Source of the DNA: Pseudomonadota bacterium | Lineage (GTDB): Bacteria; Pseudomonadota; Gammaproteobacteria; Burkholderiales; Burkholderiaceae_B | DNA length: 28,816 nt | Reading direction: 5' to 3' | NCBI GenBank assembly: GCA_023388835.1 | Contig: JAEWFK010000078.1 | Location: forward strand, 1 to 28,816 | In this document: piece after piece, positions 1 to 7,512 of the stretch | How positions within the stretch are numbered: position 1 is the first letter of the stretch | How the letters are laid out: each line of letters opens with the position of its first letter | The notes under the pieces: generated by a model | The model's database searches: none | What the model saw: the letters and a program-made list of their open reading frames with translations, nothing else | What the model was told of the DNA's origin: nothing | Translations under genes and position numbers: made by a program

Positions 1-146
1 ATAGGGTCGCCATAATGGATCAAGACGTCGAGATCCGGAAGGGTGCCCAGCGCCGCCCCGGCAAGCAAAGCCCTGCGGCCATAGCGCCGCCCCATTAGTG
101 CCCCGGCGATTCCCGCGCCCAGCGCGGCTTGTGTGACTGAATCCAT
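1..146 (-). CDS. Membrane-bound metal-dependent hydrolase (YdjM/DUF457-like), N-terminal part
   Basis: Partial gene running off the left edge; 48 N-terminal residues are visible from an ATG at 146. The start (MDSVTQAALGAGIAGAL) and the following LGTLPDLDVLIHYGDP segment match my memory of the family of inner-membrane metal-dependent hydrolases related to E. coli YdjM. In that family a Pro-Asp-Leu-Asp metal-binding motif follows a first hydrophobic glycine/alanine-rich segment; both are present here at about residues 8-18 and 37-41. The physiological substrate of this family is not known. The gene is divergent from trhO, with a 69-bp gap between the two starts. The remaining membrane segments and the C-terminus lie outside the window, so integrity cannot be judged. 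Confidence 0.8.
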   Translation of the reverse strand, partial: MDSVTQAALGAGIAGALMGRRYGRRALLAGAALGTLPDLDVLIHYGDP

Positions 147-215
147 GGTTGCTGCATGCCCTCCGGGGCATCAGCATACTAAAATCAAGGATTAACTGTC
201 TTACCAGGTACCATC
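147..215. promoter_or_regulatory. Divergent intergenic region with a short inverted repeat
   Basis: These 69 bp separate two divergent genes and must hold any local promoters. They contain a perfect inverted repeat ATGCCC-TCCG-GGGCAT (156-171), which could be a small operator or a hairpin in the trhO leader. An AGGT at 206-209 is the likely ribosome binding site of trhO, 6 nt before its ATG. No sigma70 hexamer pair with normal spacing could be assigned with confidence (TTGCTG at 149-154 and CATACT at 175-180 are 20 bp apart). Confidence 0.35.
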
Positions 216-1286
216 ATGGCCGATTTTCTCGTCGCCGCCCTCTACAAGTTTGTCCATCTGCCCGATTTCCGGGAGTTACGCGAACCCCTGCTGTCACAGT
301 GTGAAGCCCAAGGCGTGAAGGGCACTTTGCTGCTCGCCGAAGAAGGCATCAACGGCACGATCGCCGGCACCGAAGCGGGCGTCCGTGCCGTGCTTGCCTA
401 TCTGCATGCCGAGCCCCGCCTGGCCGATCTGGTGCATAAGGAATCCAGGGCGCCGCGTATGCCTTTCTACCGGATGAAGGTCAAACTCAAACGCGAAATC
501 GTCACCATGGGTATACCGAACGTGCAGGCCGAGACCATGGCCGGCGTCTACGTGAAGCCGGAAGACTGGAATGAACTGATTTCCGATCCGGAAGTCGTGG
601 TGGTCGATACCCGCAACGATTATGAGTTCCAGATCGGCACCTTTGAACGGGCCGTCAATCCCGAGACGGACAGCTTCACGGAGTTCCCCGGCTGGATTGC
701 CCAGCAGCGCGAGCAGGGCGGTGTGCTGCACAACAAGCGCAAGGTCGCCATGTTCTGCACGGGCGGCATACGCTGCGAAAAATCGACGGCCTATATGCGC
801 TCGCTTGGCTACGACGAGGTCTATCATCTGGAAGGCGGCATTCTCAAGTATCTTGAAACCATGCCGGAAGAAGCCAGTCTGTGGAAGGGCGAATGCTTCG
901 TCTTCGATGAGCGGGTGTCGGTGCGCCATGGGCTGGAACCCGGCCAGTATGAGTTCTGCCGAGCCTGTCGCCTGCCCCTGAATGCAGAGGACAAGGCGTC
1001 TGAACACTTTGTCGAAGGCGTCAGCTGCCCGCATTGCCACGACAGGCACACAGACGAGCAGAAGCAGCGCTTCGCCGAGCGCCAGCGCCAAGTGGAACTC
1101 GCTCGTGAACGAGCTGAGCGTCACATCGGTGTACGGGTTGAACTGAAGAAGGAAGCCAAGGCCCGTGCGCTGGCCGTGGCTGAAGCGCGCCGGGAAGCCC
1201 GGTTGGCGGCACGCCAAGCCAAAACGGCGCAGCCCGAGGACGGCCCGGATCCTTTGAAGGCCGCGTCATCAGCACAGGCGCAATGA
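216..1286 (+). CDS. trhO: tRNA uridine(34) hydroxylase TrhO (YceA-type rhodanese)
   Basis: 356-aa cytoplasmic protein. TrhO performs the oxygen-dependent hydroxylation of U34 in tRNAs that read split codon boxes, giving 5-hydroxyuridine, the precursor of mo5U/cmo5U. The N-terminal about 100 residues form the YceA-type acylphosphatase-like domain (with EEGINGTIAG). A rhodanese domain follows (about 125-225) with the active-site loop CTGGIRC, whose Cys181 is the expected catalytic cysteine. A four-cysteine cluster (FCRAC ... SCPHC, about 246-276) resembles a zinc knuckle, as usual in the family. The last 80 residues are Arg/Glu/Ala-rich, probably helical or coiled coil, and longer than in E. 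coli. The ATG at 216 is preceded by a weak AGGT. The stop overlaps the ATG of the next gene by 4 bp (ATGA), so the two are probably translationally coupled. Confidence 0.93.
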   Translation: MADFLVAALYKFVHLPDFRELREPLLSQCEAQGVKGTLLLAEEGINGTIAGTEAGVRAVLAYLHAEPRLADLVHKESRAPRMPFYRMKVKLKREIVTMGIPNVQAETMAGVYVKPEDWNELISDPEVVVVDTRNDYEFQIGTFERAVNPETDSFTEFPGWIAQQREQGGVLHNKRKVAMFCTGGIRCEKSTAYMRSLGYDEVYHLEGGILKYLETMPEEASLWKGECFVFDERVSVRHGLEPGQYEFCRACRLPLNAEDKASEHFVEGVSCPHCHDRHTDEQKQRFAERQRQVELARERAERHIGVRVELKKEAKARALAVAEARREARLAARQAKTAQPEDGPDPLKAASSAQAQ

Positions 1287-1939
1287 CCGTCCAGCAGCCC
1301 GTACTCTATTCGTTTCGTCGTTGCCCGTATGCCATGCGGGCGCGGCTGGCGCTGGCCGCCGGCCGGCAGAGGTGCGAACTGCGGGAAGTTGTCCTGCGCG
1401 ACAAGCCTGCCGCCCTGCTTGAGGCGTCGCCCAAAGGCACTGTCCCCGTGCTCGTGCTGGCGGATGGCGAGGTAATCGACCAAAGTCTGGACATCATGGT
1501 GTGGGCGCTTACCGAGCATGATCCGCAGCGCTGGCTGATGCCGGAAGCAGGGGACTGGGAACAGATGTTGGCGCTGATCGGGGATTGTGACGGCGGCTTC
1601 AAGCATGAACTGGATCGCTACAAGTATCCCGATCGCTATGAAGATGCGGATGCAGGCGCGATGGCCCACCGTAGCGCCGCTGCCCAGTGGCTGGCCGGGC
1701 TTGATGCCAGGCTGTCGGAGTCGGCGCAGTTGTTTGGCGAACGCGCTTCACTGGCCGACGCCGCGATCATGCCGTTTGTCAGGCAGTTTGCGCAGGTCGA
1801 TCGGGCATGGTTCGATGCCCAGCCGTGGCCGGCTCTGCATGTCTGGCTGAAGGGTTGGCTGGAATCCGAAGGATTCCGAGCCATCATGGAAAAGTATCCG
1901 CCTTGGGATGGCAAGGCGGGGGTGCCTTTTCCCTCTTAG
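1283..1939 (+). CDS. Glutathione S-transferase family protein
   Basis: 218-aa soluble protein with a thioredoxin-fold N-terminal domain (about 6-80). It carries the glutaredoxin-like CPYA motif (Cys14-Ala17), as in omega-like or YibF/GrxB-like bacterial GSTs, and the GTVPVL cis-Pro loop and DQSLDIM segment that contact glutathione. An alpha-helical C-terminal GST domain follows (about 95-215). Such proteins bind glutathione and often act as thiol transferases or dehalogenase-like enzymes; the substrate cannot be inferred here. It overlaps trhO by 4 bp, which supports the ATG at 1283, and converges on fabI with the two stop codons overlapping (1936-1939). A glutathione link is shared with gloB nearby, but that may be chance. 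Confidence 0.85.
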   Translation: MTVQQPVLYSFRRCPYAMRARLALAAGRQRCELREVVLRDKPAALLEASPKGTVPVLVLADGEVIDQSLDIMVWALTEHDPQRWLMPEAGDWEQMLALIGDCDGGFKHELDRYKYPDRYEDADAGAMAHRSAAAQWLAGLDARLSESAQLFGERASLADAAIMPFVRQFAQVDRAWFDAQPWPALHVWLKGWLESEGFRAIMEKYPPWDGKAGVPFPS

Positions 1940-2721
1940 CGGTCCATGCCCGGCACGACGGCGTTGAAGCCGCAATCAACGTGCGTGATTTCCCCGGTGA
2001 TGCCTGCGGCAAGGTCGGAGAGCATGAAGGCCGATGTGTTGCCGACGTCTTCGATGGTCACGTTGCGGCGCAAGGGCGCGTGCTGTTCCACGAACTTGAA
2101 AATCAAGGTGAAGTCCTTGATGCCGCTGGCGGCCAGTGTCTTGATGGGGCCGGCGGAAATACCGTTCGCACGGATGCCGCGCGGGCCCAGGGCCGCGGCC
2201 AGATAGCGCACGCTGGCTTCGAGCGACGCCTTGGCCATGCCCATCATGTTGTAGTGCGGTACGACGCGCTCGGCGCCCAGGTAGGTCAACGTGAGCACGG
2301 AGCTCTTGCGGCCTTCCAGCAGCGGCAGCGCAGCCTTGGTCATCGCCGGAAAGCTATACGCCGAGATGTCATGCGCGATACGGTAGTTCTCTCGCGTCAT
2401 GCCGTACAGAATATCGCCTTCCAGCGCTTCGCGCGGGGAATACCCGATGGCGTGTACCAAGCCGTCCAGACCGTCCCACTTCTGACCCAGATCCTTGAAC
2501 GCGTTCTCGATCTGCGAATCTTCGGAGACGTCACAGGGCAGCACGATACTGCTGCCGAACTCAGTGGCGAATTCCTCGACGCGTTCCTTGAAACGGTCAC
2601 CGGCATAGGTGAATGCGAGTTCGGCGCCTTCCCGATGGCACGCCTTTGCGACACCGTAGGCGATCGACCGGTTGGAGATCAGCCCGGTGATCAGAATGCG
2701 CTTGCCTTGTAGGAAACCCAT
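1936..2721 (-). CDS. fabI: Enoyl-[acyl-carrier-protein] reductase (NADH) FabI
   Basis: 261-aa SDR-fold enzyme catalysing the last reduction of each fatty-acid elongation cycle, trans-2-enoyl-ACP to acyl-ACP with NADH; the target of triclosan and isoniazid-type inhibitors. Family signatures are clear: GLISNRSIAYGVAK for the nucleotide loop (13-26), HAIGYSP (90-96) with Gly93 at the triclosan-contact position, and the FabI-type catalytic pair Tyr157 and Lys164 (YNMMGMAK), preceded by Tyr147. The start at 2721 (MGFLQGKRILITG) is chosen because it matches the family N-terminus and has an AGAAGGA ribosome binding site about 10 nt upstream; longer starts run into mltD. It lies 40 bp downstream of mltD on the same strand and probably shares its transcript. 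Length is normal. Confidence 0.96.
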   Translation of the reverse strand: MGFLQGKRILITGLISNRSIAYGVAKACHREGAELAFTYAGDRFKERVEEFATEFGSSIVLPCDVSEDSQIENAFKDLGQKWDGLDGLVHAIGYSPREALEGDILYGMTRENYRIAHDISAYSFPAMTKAALPLLEGRKSSVLTLTYLGAERVVPHYNMMGMAKASLEASVRYLAAALGPRGIRANGISAGPIKTLAASGIKDFTLIFKFVEQHAPLRRNVTIEDVGNTSAFMLSDLAAGITGEITHVDCGFNAVVPGMDR

Positions 2722-2761
2722 TTTTTGATTGATCCTTCTATTATGAAATCTTGTACGGAAT

Positions 2762-4234
2762 TCAGCCGCGTATGTTGGAGCCCGGTACCCGCAGCCGCTT
2801 GCCGGTTGCCAGGTCATTGCCCTTGAGATTGTTCAGTTTGCGCAGCGCGTCAACGGTGGTGTTGTAGCGGCGGGCCAGGGCAAAGAGGGTATCGCCACGC
2901 TTGACGGTGTGAGTCATGGCGTTGGAGCTGCGACGCAACACCTGGATATCCGGTCCGGTGTTTTTGCTGCTTCCCGGGGCTGTGGCCCCCAGACGGCCCT
3001 TGGAGCCCGCGCCCGTGTCGAGCGAGGCCAGTTGTATGCCGCCGCGTGGTCCGGCCGGGCGGCCCGCCGGCGCCTGAGCGGCTAAGGCCGGCGCTGCGGT
3101 GGTCGTGGGGCCCGCCGGCGCCAGCTTAGGCGCGGTAACCAGCAGCGTCGCGCCTTCTCGAGCCTTGGATTGCTTTTTGCCAATGCCATTGATGCTGCGG
3201 AACTGTTCCAGCGGCATGCCGAACCGGCGAGCGATTTCGGTGTAGGACTCGCCTTTCTTGGTACTGTAGGTGGTCCACGAACTGAGTTGCCCCCGATAGG
3301 TCTTCAAATTGGCCATGAAGATGTCGGCCTTGTCGGCGGGAAGCAGAATGGCGCTATCGTCTTCGGCCTTGATGATGGGGCGATTGTGAGCGGGGTTCAG
3401 GTCGCGGAATTCGTCGACTGACATTTCGGCCAGCTGGGCCGCCACGGCCACATCGATATCCCGCTCTTTCTTGATGGTCGTGAAGTAGGGGGTATTGGTG
3501 ATCGCCGGCAGGGTGATGCCGTATCGCTCAGGGCTGGCGATGATGTTCTTGATGGCCTGAAGCTTGGGAACGTAATTGCGCGTTTCTTCCGGCATGGGAA
3601 GCACGCGGTAGTCGGGTGCAAGGCCTTGCTTTTCGTTGCGCTCCAAGGCGCGCCGCACGGCGCCTTCGCCCCAGTTATAGGAGGCTAGCGCCAGGTACCA
3701 GTCGCCCTGGAATTCGTACAGGTAGGTGAGATAGTCGAGCGCGGCGCTGGTGGAGGCGACCGGGTCGCGCCGCATGTCGCGCCACCAGTCCTGTTCCAGG
3801 TTGTAGTACTTGCCGGTACTAGGGATGAACTGCCACAAGCCCGAGGCCTGCGAGCGGGACAGCGCTGTCGGGTTGTATGCGCTTTCCACGAAGGGCAGAA
3901 GGGCCAGTTCGGTGGGCAGGCCACGGCGATCGAGTTCGTCGACGATGTGATACAGGTACTTGCCGGCGCGCTGGCTCATGATGAGCACCGACTCGGGGCG
4001 TGCCGCGTAGTAGCGGGTCCAGTGATCGACCAGTTCCGTTTCCAGGTTGGGCACCGCGAAACCACGACGGATGCGGTCCCACATGTCGCGTGGCGGGTGG
4101 GTCAGATCGATCGTGCGAGAAGTCTCGGCAGCGGTATAAGCCTGCCGCGGCTGATAGGCGTGCCGATCGGACTGCGTGGCGCAACCGGTCAGCACAATCG
4201 CAATCGATACTATGAATAACCGCAGACAGTTCAT
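2762..4234 (-). CDS. mltD: Membrane-bound lytic murein transglycosylase D (lipoprotein, two LysM)
   Basis: 490-aa outer-membrane lipoprotein that cleaves the MurNAc-GlcNAc bond of peptidoglycan non-hydrolytically, forming 1,6-anhydroMurNAc ends. The start at 4234 gives a signal peptide with lipobox LTGC (Cys18). The SLT (family 1) catalytic domain spans about 100-230 and has the catalytic Glu117 in FVESAYNP, then SGLWQFIPSTGKYY and ALASYNWGEGAVRRA. Two LysM peptidoglycan-binding modules follow (about 322-367 and 440-485), separated by an Ala/Pro/Gly-rich linker (about 370-435). A longer in-frame start at 4315 would place 27 residues before the signal peptide and is rejected. The start is 10 bp after the gloB stop, with no strong ribosome binding site, which suggests coupling to gloB. 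Confidence 0.93.
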   Translation of the reverse strand: MNCLRLFIVSIAIVLTGCATQSDRHAYQPRQAYTAAETSRTIDLTHPPRDMWDRIRRGFAVPNLETELVDHWTRYYAARPESVLIMSQRAGKYLYHIVDELDRRGLPTELALLPFVESAYNPTALSRSQASGLWQFIPSTGKYYNLEQDWWRDMRRDPVASTSAALDYLTYLYEFQGDWYLALASYNWGEGAVRRALERNEKQGLAPDYRVLPMPEETRNYVPKLQAIKNIIASPERYGITLPAITNTPYFTTIKKERDIDVAVAAQLAEMSVDEFRDLNPAHNRPIIKAEDDSAILLPADKADIFMANLKTYRGQLSSWTTYSTKKGESYTEIARRFGMPLEQFRSINGIGKKQSKAREGATLLVTAPKLAPAGPTTTAAPALAAQAPAGRPAGPRGGIQLASLDTGAGSKGRLGATAPGSSKNTGPDIQVLRRSSNAMTHTVKRGDTLFALARRYNTTVDALRKLNNLKGNDLATGKRLRVPGSNIRG

Positions 4235-4244
4235 CGGACAATCA

Positions 4245-5030
4245 TTAAAAGTTGTTCTTCCATTCCCGCAACTGGGCGAATACCTCGACTTCAGAAGACA
4301 AGCCTTGACCCGCATGGCGGGTGGCGCTTTCCGACACGGCGCTCACCGCCGTACGCAGAAACGGGTTGCTTGAGCGCTCAATTTCCATGGTGGAAGGCAG
4401 CGTGGGCAAGCCTTTTTCGCGAAGCTTCGCGGCGCTTTTCGCGCGCTCGCGCAATACGGCGTTGCCCGGTTCCACCTGCAGGGCCCAGCGCAGGTTGGAC
4501 ATCGTGTACTCGTGTGCACAGCAGATCCGTGTGTCGCCGGGCAGATCCTGGAACTTGTTCAAGGATGCAAGCATCTGCTGCGGCGTGCCTTCGAACAAGC
4601 GCCCGCAACCCGCGGCAAACAGCGTGTCGCCGCAAAAAAGCACCGGTGCGCCGGAGTCGGGCCGGCCATAATAGGCAATGTGCCCCGCGGTATGGCCGGG
4701 TACATCAAGCACGGTCAGCGTCATGCCAAAATCGCGCAATTGTACCGTATCGCCTTCGGACAGTCGGTGGTGGCACACCGGCAGGCGTTCCCGAGCGGGC
4801 CCGTATACGGGCGCCTTGCTCAGCTCGTGCAGCGCCTTTGCGCCCGCGACATGATCGCCGTGATGATGTGTCAGTAAAATGGCCTGGAGACTCAGGCCGT
4901 GTTGACCGAGATACCGTTCGACGGGTTCCGCTTCGCCGGGGTCCACCACGACGGCCTGAGTGCCGTGTCGCAGCAGCCATATATAGTTGTCGGTCAGGGC
5001 GGGCAGGGGAATGAGCTGGCTGTTTACCAT
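4245..5030 (-). CDS. gloB: Hydroxyacylglutathione hydrolase (glyoxalase II)
   Basis: 261-aa cytoplasmic metallo-beta-lactamase-fold enzyme that hydrolyses S-D-lactoylglutathione to D-lactate and glutathione, the second step of methylglyoxal detoxification. The binuclear metal site is complete: THHHGDH (His55, His57, Asp59, His60), His113 in PGHTAGH, Asp135 in CGDTLF and His173 in CAHEYT. The C-terminal HAGH domain ends with a short REWKNNF. The ATG at 5030 (MVNSQLIPLPALTDNYIWLL) fits the family start; an in-frame TTG at 5057 would overlap the divergent gene. The gene is divergent from the methyltransferase with only 18 bp between starts, and is followed directly by mltD, an arrangement also known from enterobacteria. 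Confidence 0.94.
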   Translation of the reverse strand: MVNSQLIPLPALTDNYIWLLRHGTQAVVVDPGEAEPVERYLGQHGLSLQAILLTHHHGDHVAGAKALHELSKAPVYGPARERLPVCHHRLSEGDTVQLRDFGMTLTVLDVPGHTAGHIAYYGRPDSGAPVLFCGDTLFAAGCGRLFEGTPQQMLASLNKFQDLPGDTRICCAHEYTMSNLRWALQVEPGNAVLRERAKSAAKLREKGLPTLPSTMEIERSSNPFLRTAVSAVSESATRHAGQGLSSEVEVFAQLREWKNNF

Positions 5031-5048
5031 GGAAAGAGTGAGGAACGG

Positions 5049-5807
5049 GTGGACCAACCGTTGATTCTGGAATTAGAAGAATGGCTGAACACACCGCAGG
5101 GCCGCTATGTGGCCGCGTGGGAAAAGGCTCAGTTCAGTGGCATGGTCGCCAATGCATTCGGCTATCATGCCATACAAATCGGCCTGCCGCATTGGGATTT
5201 GCTCCAAGCCAATCGCATCCCGTTCAAGGCTTGCGCTTCCATCGAATACGCTCACGGGCTGAGTCGTGCGCAAGTGGTGGCCGAGCCGGAGAATCTGCCT
5301 TTCGATACACAGAGCATCGACCTTCTTGTGCTGCCGCATGGCCTGGAGTGCGCGCCGGATCCCCACCAGGTGTTGCGAGAGATCGAACGCGTGCTGGTCC
5401 CCGAGGGGCGGGTGGTCATTTCCGGCTTCAATCCATGGAGCCTGTGGGGCCTGCGTGAACGCCTTCCCGCGCTGGATCCGGTGGTTCCTGTGCCCGCGCC
5501 GCTACAGGTCTCGCTGCCGCGCCTCAAAGACTGGTTCAAACTGTTGTCCTTCGAGCTGGATCGCGGGCGCTTCGGCTGCTATGCGGTCCCCAGCTTCACC
5601 GACGCCTGGCTGGCTCGCTGGTCCTTCATGGAAAAGGCGGGGGACCGGTGGTGGCCCGTATGCGGAGCGGTATACATCGTGTCGGCCGTGAAACGCGTGG
5701 CCGGCGCGCGGCTGGTCGGTCCATCCTGGAAGAAGGCACGTAAACCGGTGCGTCGCGCCGCAGTGGCGGCAGGCCGCCAATTCAATCAAGGTCCGGGAGA
5801 CTTTTGA
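5049..5807 (+). CDS. Class I SAM-dependent methyltransferase, YafS-like
   Basis: 252 aa from a GTG start at 5049, chosen because AGGA (5041-5044) lies 4 nt upstream and the protein then starts MDQPLILELEEWLNTPQGRY. The central part (about 78-128) has the methyltransferase-11 pattern: ENLPFDTQSIDLLVLPHGLEC, then PDPHQVLREIERVLVPEGRVVISGFNPWS. The usual glycine-rich SAM loop (GxGxG) is not obvious; the corresponding stretch reads AIQIGLPHWD, so cofactor binding is inferred from family resemblance. Position between gloB and rnhA corresponds to yafS of E. coli, whose substrate is not known to me. A frame open upstream to 4899 is antisense to gloB and not used. The stop lies just before rnhA, which suggests one transcript. 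Confidence 0.82.
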   Translation: MDQPLILELEEWLNTPQGRYVAAWEKAQFSGMVANAFGYHAIQIGLPHWDLLQANRIPFKACASIEYAHGLSRAQVVAEPENLPFDTQSIDLLVLPHGLECAPDPHQVLREIERVLVPEGRVVISGFNPWSLWGLRERLPALDPVVPVPAPLQVSLPRLKDWFKLLSFELDRGRFGCYAVPSFTDAWLARWSFMEKAGDRWWPVCGAVYIVSAVKRVAGARLVGPSWKKARKPVRRAAVAAGRQFNQGPGDF

Positions 5808-5809
5808 AG

Positions 5810-6271
5810 ATGAGCAGCAAGGTAGTGGAGATCTGGACTGACGGTGCCTGCAAGGGCAACCCCGGCCCCGGCGGCTGGGGCGCCTTGTTGCGTCAGGGCC
5901 GGCATGAGAAGGAGCTGTGCGGCGGCGAGGGCGTCACCACGAACAATCGCATGGAACTGACCGGGGTCATTGAGGCTCTAAAAGCATTGAAGCGCCCTTG
6001 CCAGGTCGTGGTGCATACCGACTCGCAGTATGTCCAGAAGGGCATGAGCGAATGGCTGGCCAATTGGAAGCGCCGCGGATGGCGCACAGCCGACAAAAAG
6101 CCGGTGCGTAACGCCGATCTGTGGCAGGAACTGGATGCGCTTGTCACGCTGCACGAGGTCCAGTGGCGCTGGGTAAGGGGGCACGCGGGCGACCCCGGCA
6201 ATGAACGCGCGGATGCGCTGGCCAACCAAGGAATCCATAAGATACCGAAGTCCACTGAAATAACTATGTAA
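5810..6271 (+). CDS. rnhA: Ribonuclease HI
   Basis: 153-aa cytoplasmic endonuclease that cuts the RNA strand of RNA-DNA hybrids (R-loops, primer removal). All four catalytic acids are visible: Asp11 (WTDGACKGNPGPGGWG), Glu49 (NNRMELT), Asp71 (HTDSQYV) and Asp135 in GHAGDPGNERADALA, with His125 at the position of the mobile catalytic histidine. The basic handle (LANWKRRGWRTADKKPV) is present. The ATG at 5810 has GGGAGA at 5795-5800, 9 nt upstream; a TTG at 5804 is less likely. It follows the methyltransferase by 2 bp. A 7-bp hairpin (6255-6277) spans its stop codon. Confidence 0.96.
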   Translation: MSSKVVEIWTDGACKGNPGPGGWGALLRQGRHEKELCGGEGVTTNNRMELTGVIEALKALKRPCQVVVHTDSQYVQKGMSEWLANWKRRGWRTADKKPVRNADLWQELDALVTLHEVQWRWVRGHAGDPGNERADALANQGIHKIPKSTEITM

Positions 6272-6277
6272 TTTCAG
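6255..6277 (+). repeat. Inverted repeat spanning the rnhA stop codon
   Basis: CTGAAAT (6255-6261) and ATTTCAG (6271-6277) are perfect inverted repeats around a 9-nt loop, with the rnhA stop codon (6269-6271) at the edge of the right arm. The stem is AT-rich and has no following T run, so it is not a standard intrinsic terminator. It could be a weak mRNA 3' structure or coincidence. Confidence 0.35.
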
Positions 6278-6341
6278 GTTACGCATCGCAAAGCTTCAGT
6301 GCTACAGTCAACGACTCTTCTCAATCCGGCTTTCTCATTTC

Positions 6342-7436
6342 ATGAAGTTCTCCAAGGCGGCGATATTACTGGTGCTGTTGCTCGGCGCGGGCCTGGGCGC
6401 ATGGGGTGCCCATTGGTGGCAACAGCGCGAGCTCGCCGGGGACTTCGTGGCTGCGCCTGCGCTGGCCCAGCCCCACGCAAAGGCGTCGGACAAAGTAAAG
6501 GTCGAAGTCTCGCAGGCCAGCCGGGTGCGGCTCGAACGAGCCGTGGCGGCAGTGGGAACGCTGCGCTCGCACGATTCCGTGATGCTGCGTCCGGAAATCA
6601 GCGGCCGCATTGCCGAGATCAATTTCGCCGAGGGCGGCAAGGTCGCCAAGGGCCAAGTGCTGGTACGTCTGGACGATAGCGTGGCCAAGGCTCGCGCCCA
6701 GCAAGCCCGGGCCAACCTCAAGCTGGCCGGCAGCCAGTACAACCGTTCCGTCGAACTGAACAAGCAGGGTTTTGTCAGCAAACAGGCTCGTGACGAAGCG
6801 GCCAGCAATCTTGCCGTGCAGCAGGCGGCGGTGGCGCTGGCCGAAGCCGAACTGGAGAAGACGGCCATCCAGGCGCCATTCGACGGCTTGGTGGGACTGC
6901 GTACCGTGTCCGTGGGCGACTATGTCGGCCCGGGAACCGACCTCGTGCCCATCGAGGCCATTGATCCCCTCAATGTGGACTTCCGCATTCCCGAACAGTT
7001 CCTCAGCGTAGTGGCCGTGGGCGCCCGGTTGCATGTGACCTTCGATGCCATTTCTGGCCTGGAGCGTGAAGGCAGCGTGGGGGCGATCAGCCCGCAGGTC
7101 GACGTCGGTGGCCGTTCGCTGCTCTTGCGCGCCAATGTGCCGAATCCTGATTATCTGCTTCGGCCGGGGCTGTTCGCCCGCGTACAACTGGAACTCGCCG
7201 AGACGCAAGGCCTGGTGGTGCCGGAAAGTGCGCTGGCTCCGTCCGGCGACGCGCAATATGTCTACCGCGTGGTGAACGGCGTGGTCGAGCGCGTCATGGT
7301 GCAGGTCGGTCAGCGCAGCGGTGGCCGCGTCGAGATCGTGAGCGGCCTGAACGAAGGCGACGCCATTGTCGTGTCGGGTCTTCAGAAAGTCCGTGATGGT
7401 ATCGAAGTCGAGATTCTGTCTCCGCCCGGAGCCTGA
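6342..7436 (+). CDS. RND efflux periplasmic adaptor (membrane fusion protein)
   Basis: 364-aa HlyD/AcrA-family adaptor linking an inner-membrane RND pump to an outer-membrane channel. An N-terminal hydrophobic signal/anchor (about 6-26) is not followed by an obvious lipobox. Next come the barrel-sandwich half VRLERAVAAVGTLRSHDSVMLRPEISGRIAEINFAEGGKVAKGQVLVRLD, an alpha-helical hairpin (about 110-170), the second lipoyl half (IQAPFDGLVGLRTVSVGDYVGPGTDLVPIE), a beta-barrel domain (about 205-285) and a membrane-proximal domain ending EVEILSPPGA. It is shorter than AcrA (about 397 aa) and resembles MexK/VexC-type adaptors. No clear ribosome binding site precedes the ATG. It is followed by its permease after 76 bp, and no outer-membrane factor gene lies in the window. 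Confidence 0.9.
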   Translation: MKFSKAAILLVLLLGAGLGAWGAHWWQQRELAGDFVAAPALAQPHAKASDKVKVEVSQASRVRLERAVAAVGTLRSHDSVMLRPEISGRIAEINFAEGGKVAKGQVLVRLDDSVAKARAQQARANLKLAGSQYNRSVELNKQGFVSKQARDEAASNLAVQQAAVALAEAELEKTAIQAPFDGLVGLRTVSVGDYVGPGTDLVPIEAIDPLNVDFRIPEQFLSVVAVGARLHVTFDAISGLEREGSVGAISPQVDVGGRSLLLRANVPNPDYLLRPGLFARVQLELAETQGLVVPESALAPSGDAQYVYRVVNGVVERVMVQVGQRSGGRVEIVSGLNEGDAIVVSGLQKVRDGIEVEILSPPGA

Positions 7437-7451
7437 GGCACGAGCGCAACC

Positions 7452-7477
7452 GCTGCGCGGGCCCCCCGGGGCGCGGC
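7452..7477 (+). repeat. GC-rich hairpin between adaptor and RND pump genes
   Basis: GCTGCGC (7452-7458) can pair with GCGCGGC (7471-7477), with one G-U pair, across a C/G-only loop that is itself partly self-complementary. It lies in the 76-bp gap of a two-gene operon and lacks a T run. It might reduce downstream transcription or protect the adaptor mRNA, but it is a small structure in GC-rich DNA and could be chance. Confidence 0.3.
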
Positions 7478-7512
7478 TCAGCCCATCGTCAATTTTATGA
7501 AGTGAGGCCGCG

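Noticed and set aside
294..1217. A 307-codon minus-strand frame under trhO
   Set aside because: The plus strand encodes intact TrhO with its catalytic Cys; the opposite frame shows no family pattern.
1807..2712. A 301-codon plus-strand frame overlapping fabI
   Set aside because: It is antisense to the intact FabI and overlaps the GST gene in another frame.
2740..2745. CATAAT on the minus strand as a -10 element for fabI
   Set aside because: The start point would fall inside the Shine-Dalgarno sequence and no good -35 is present.
4899..5048. Extended N-terminus of the methyltransferase
   Set aside because: This part is antisense to gloB; the GTG at 5049 with AGGA upstream gives the expected N-terminus.
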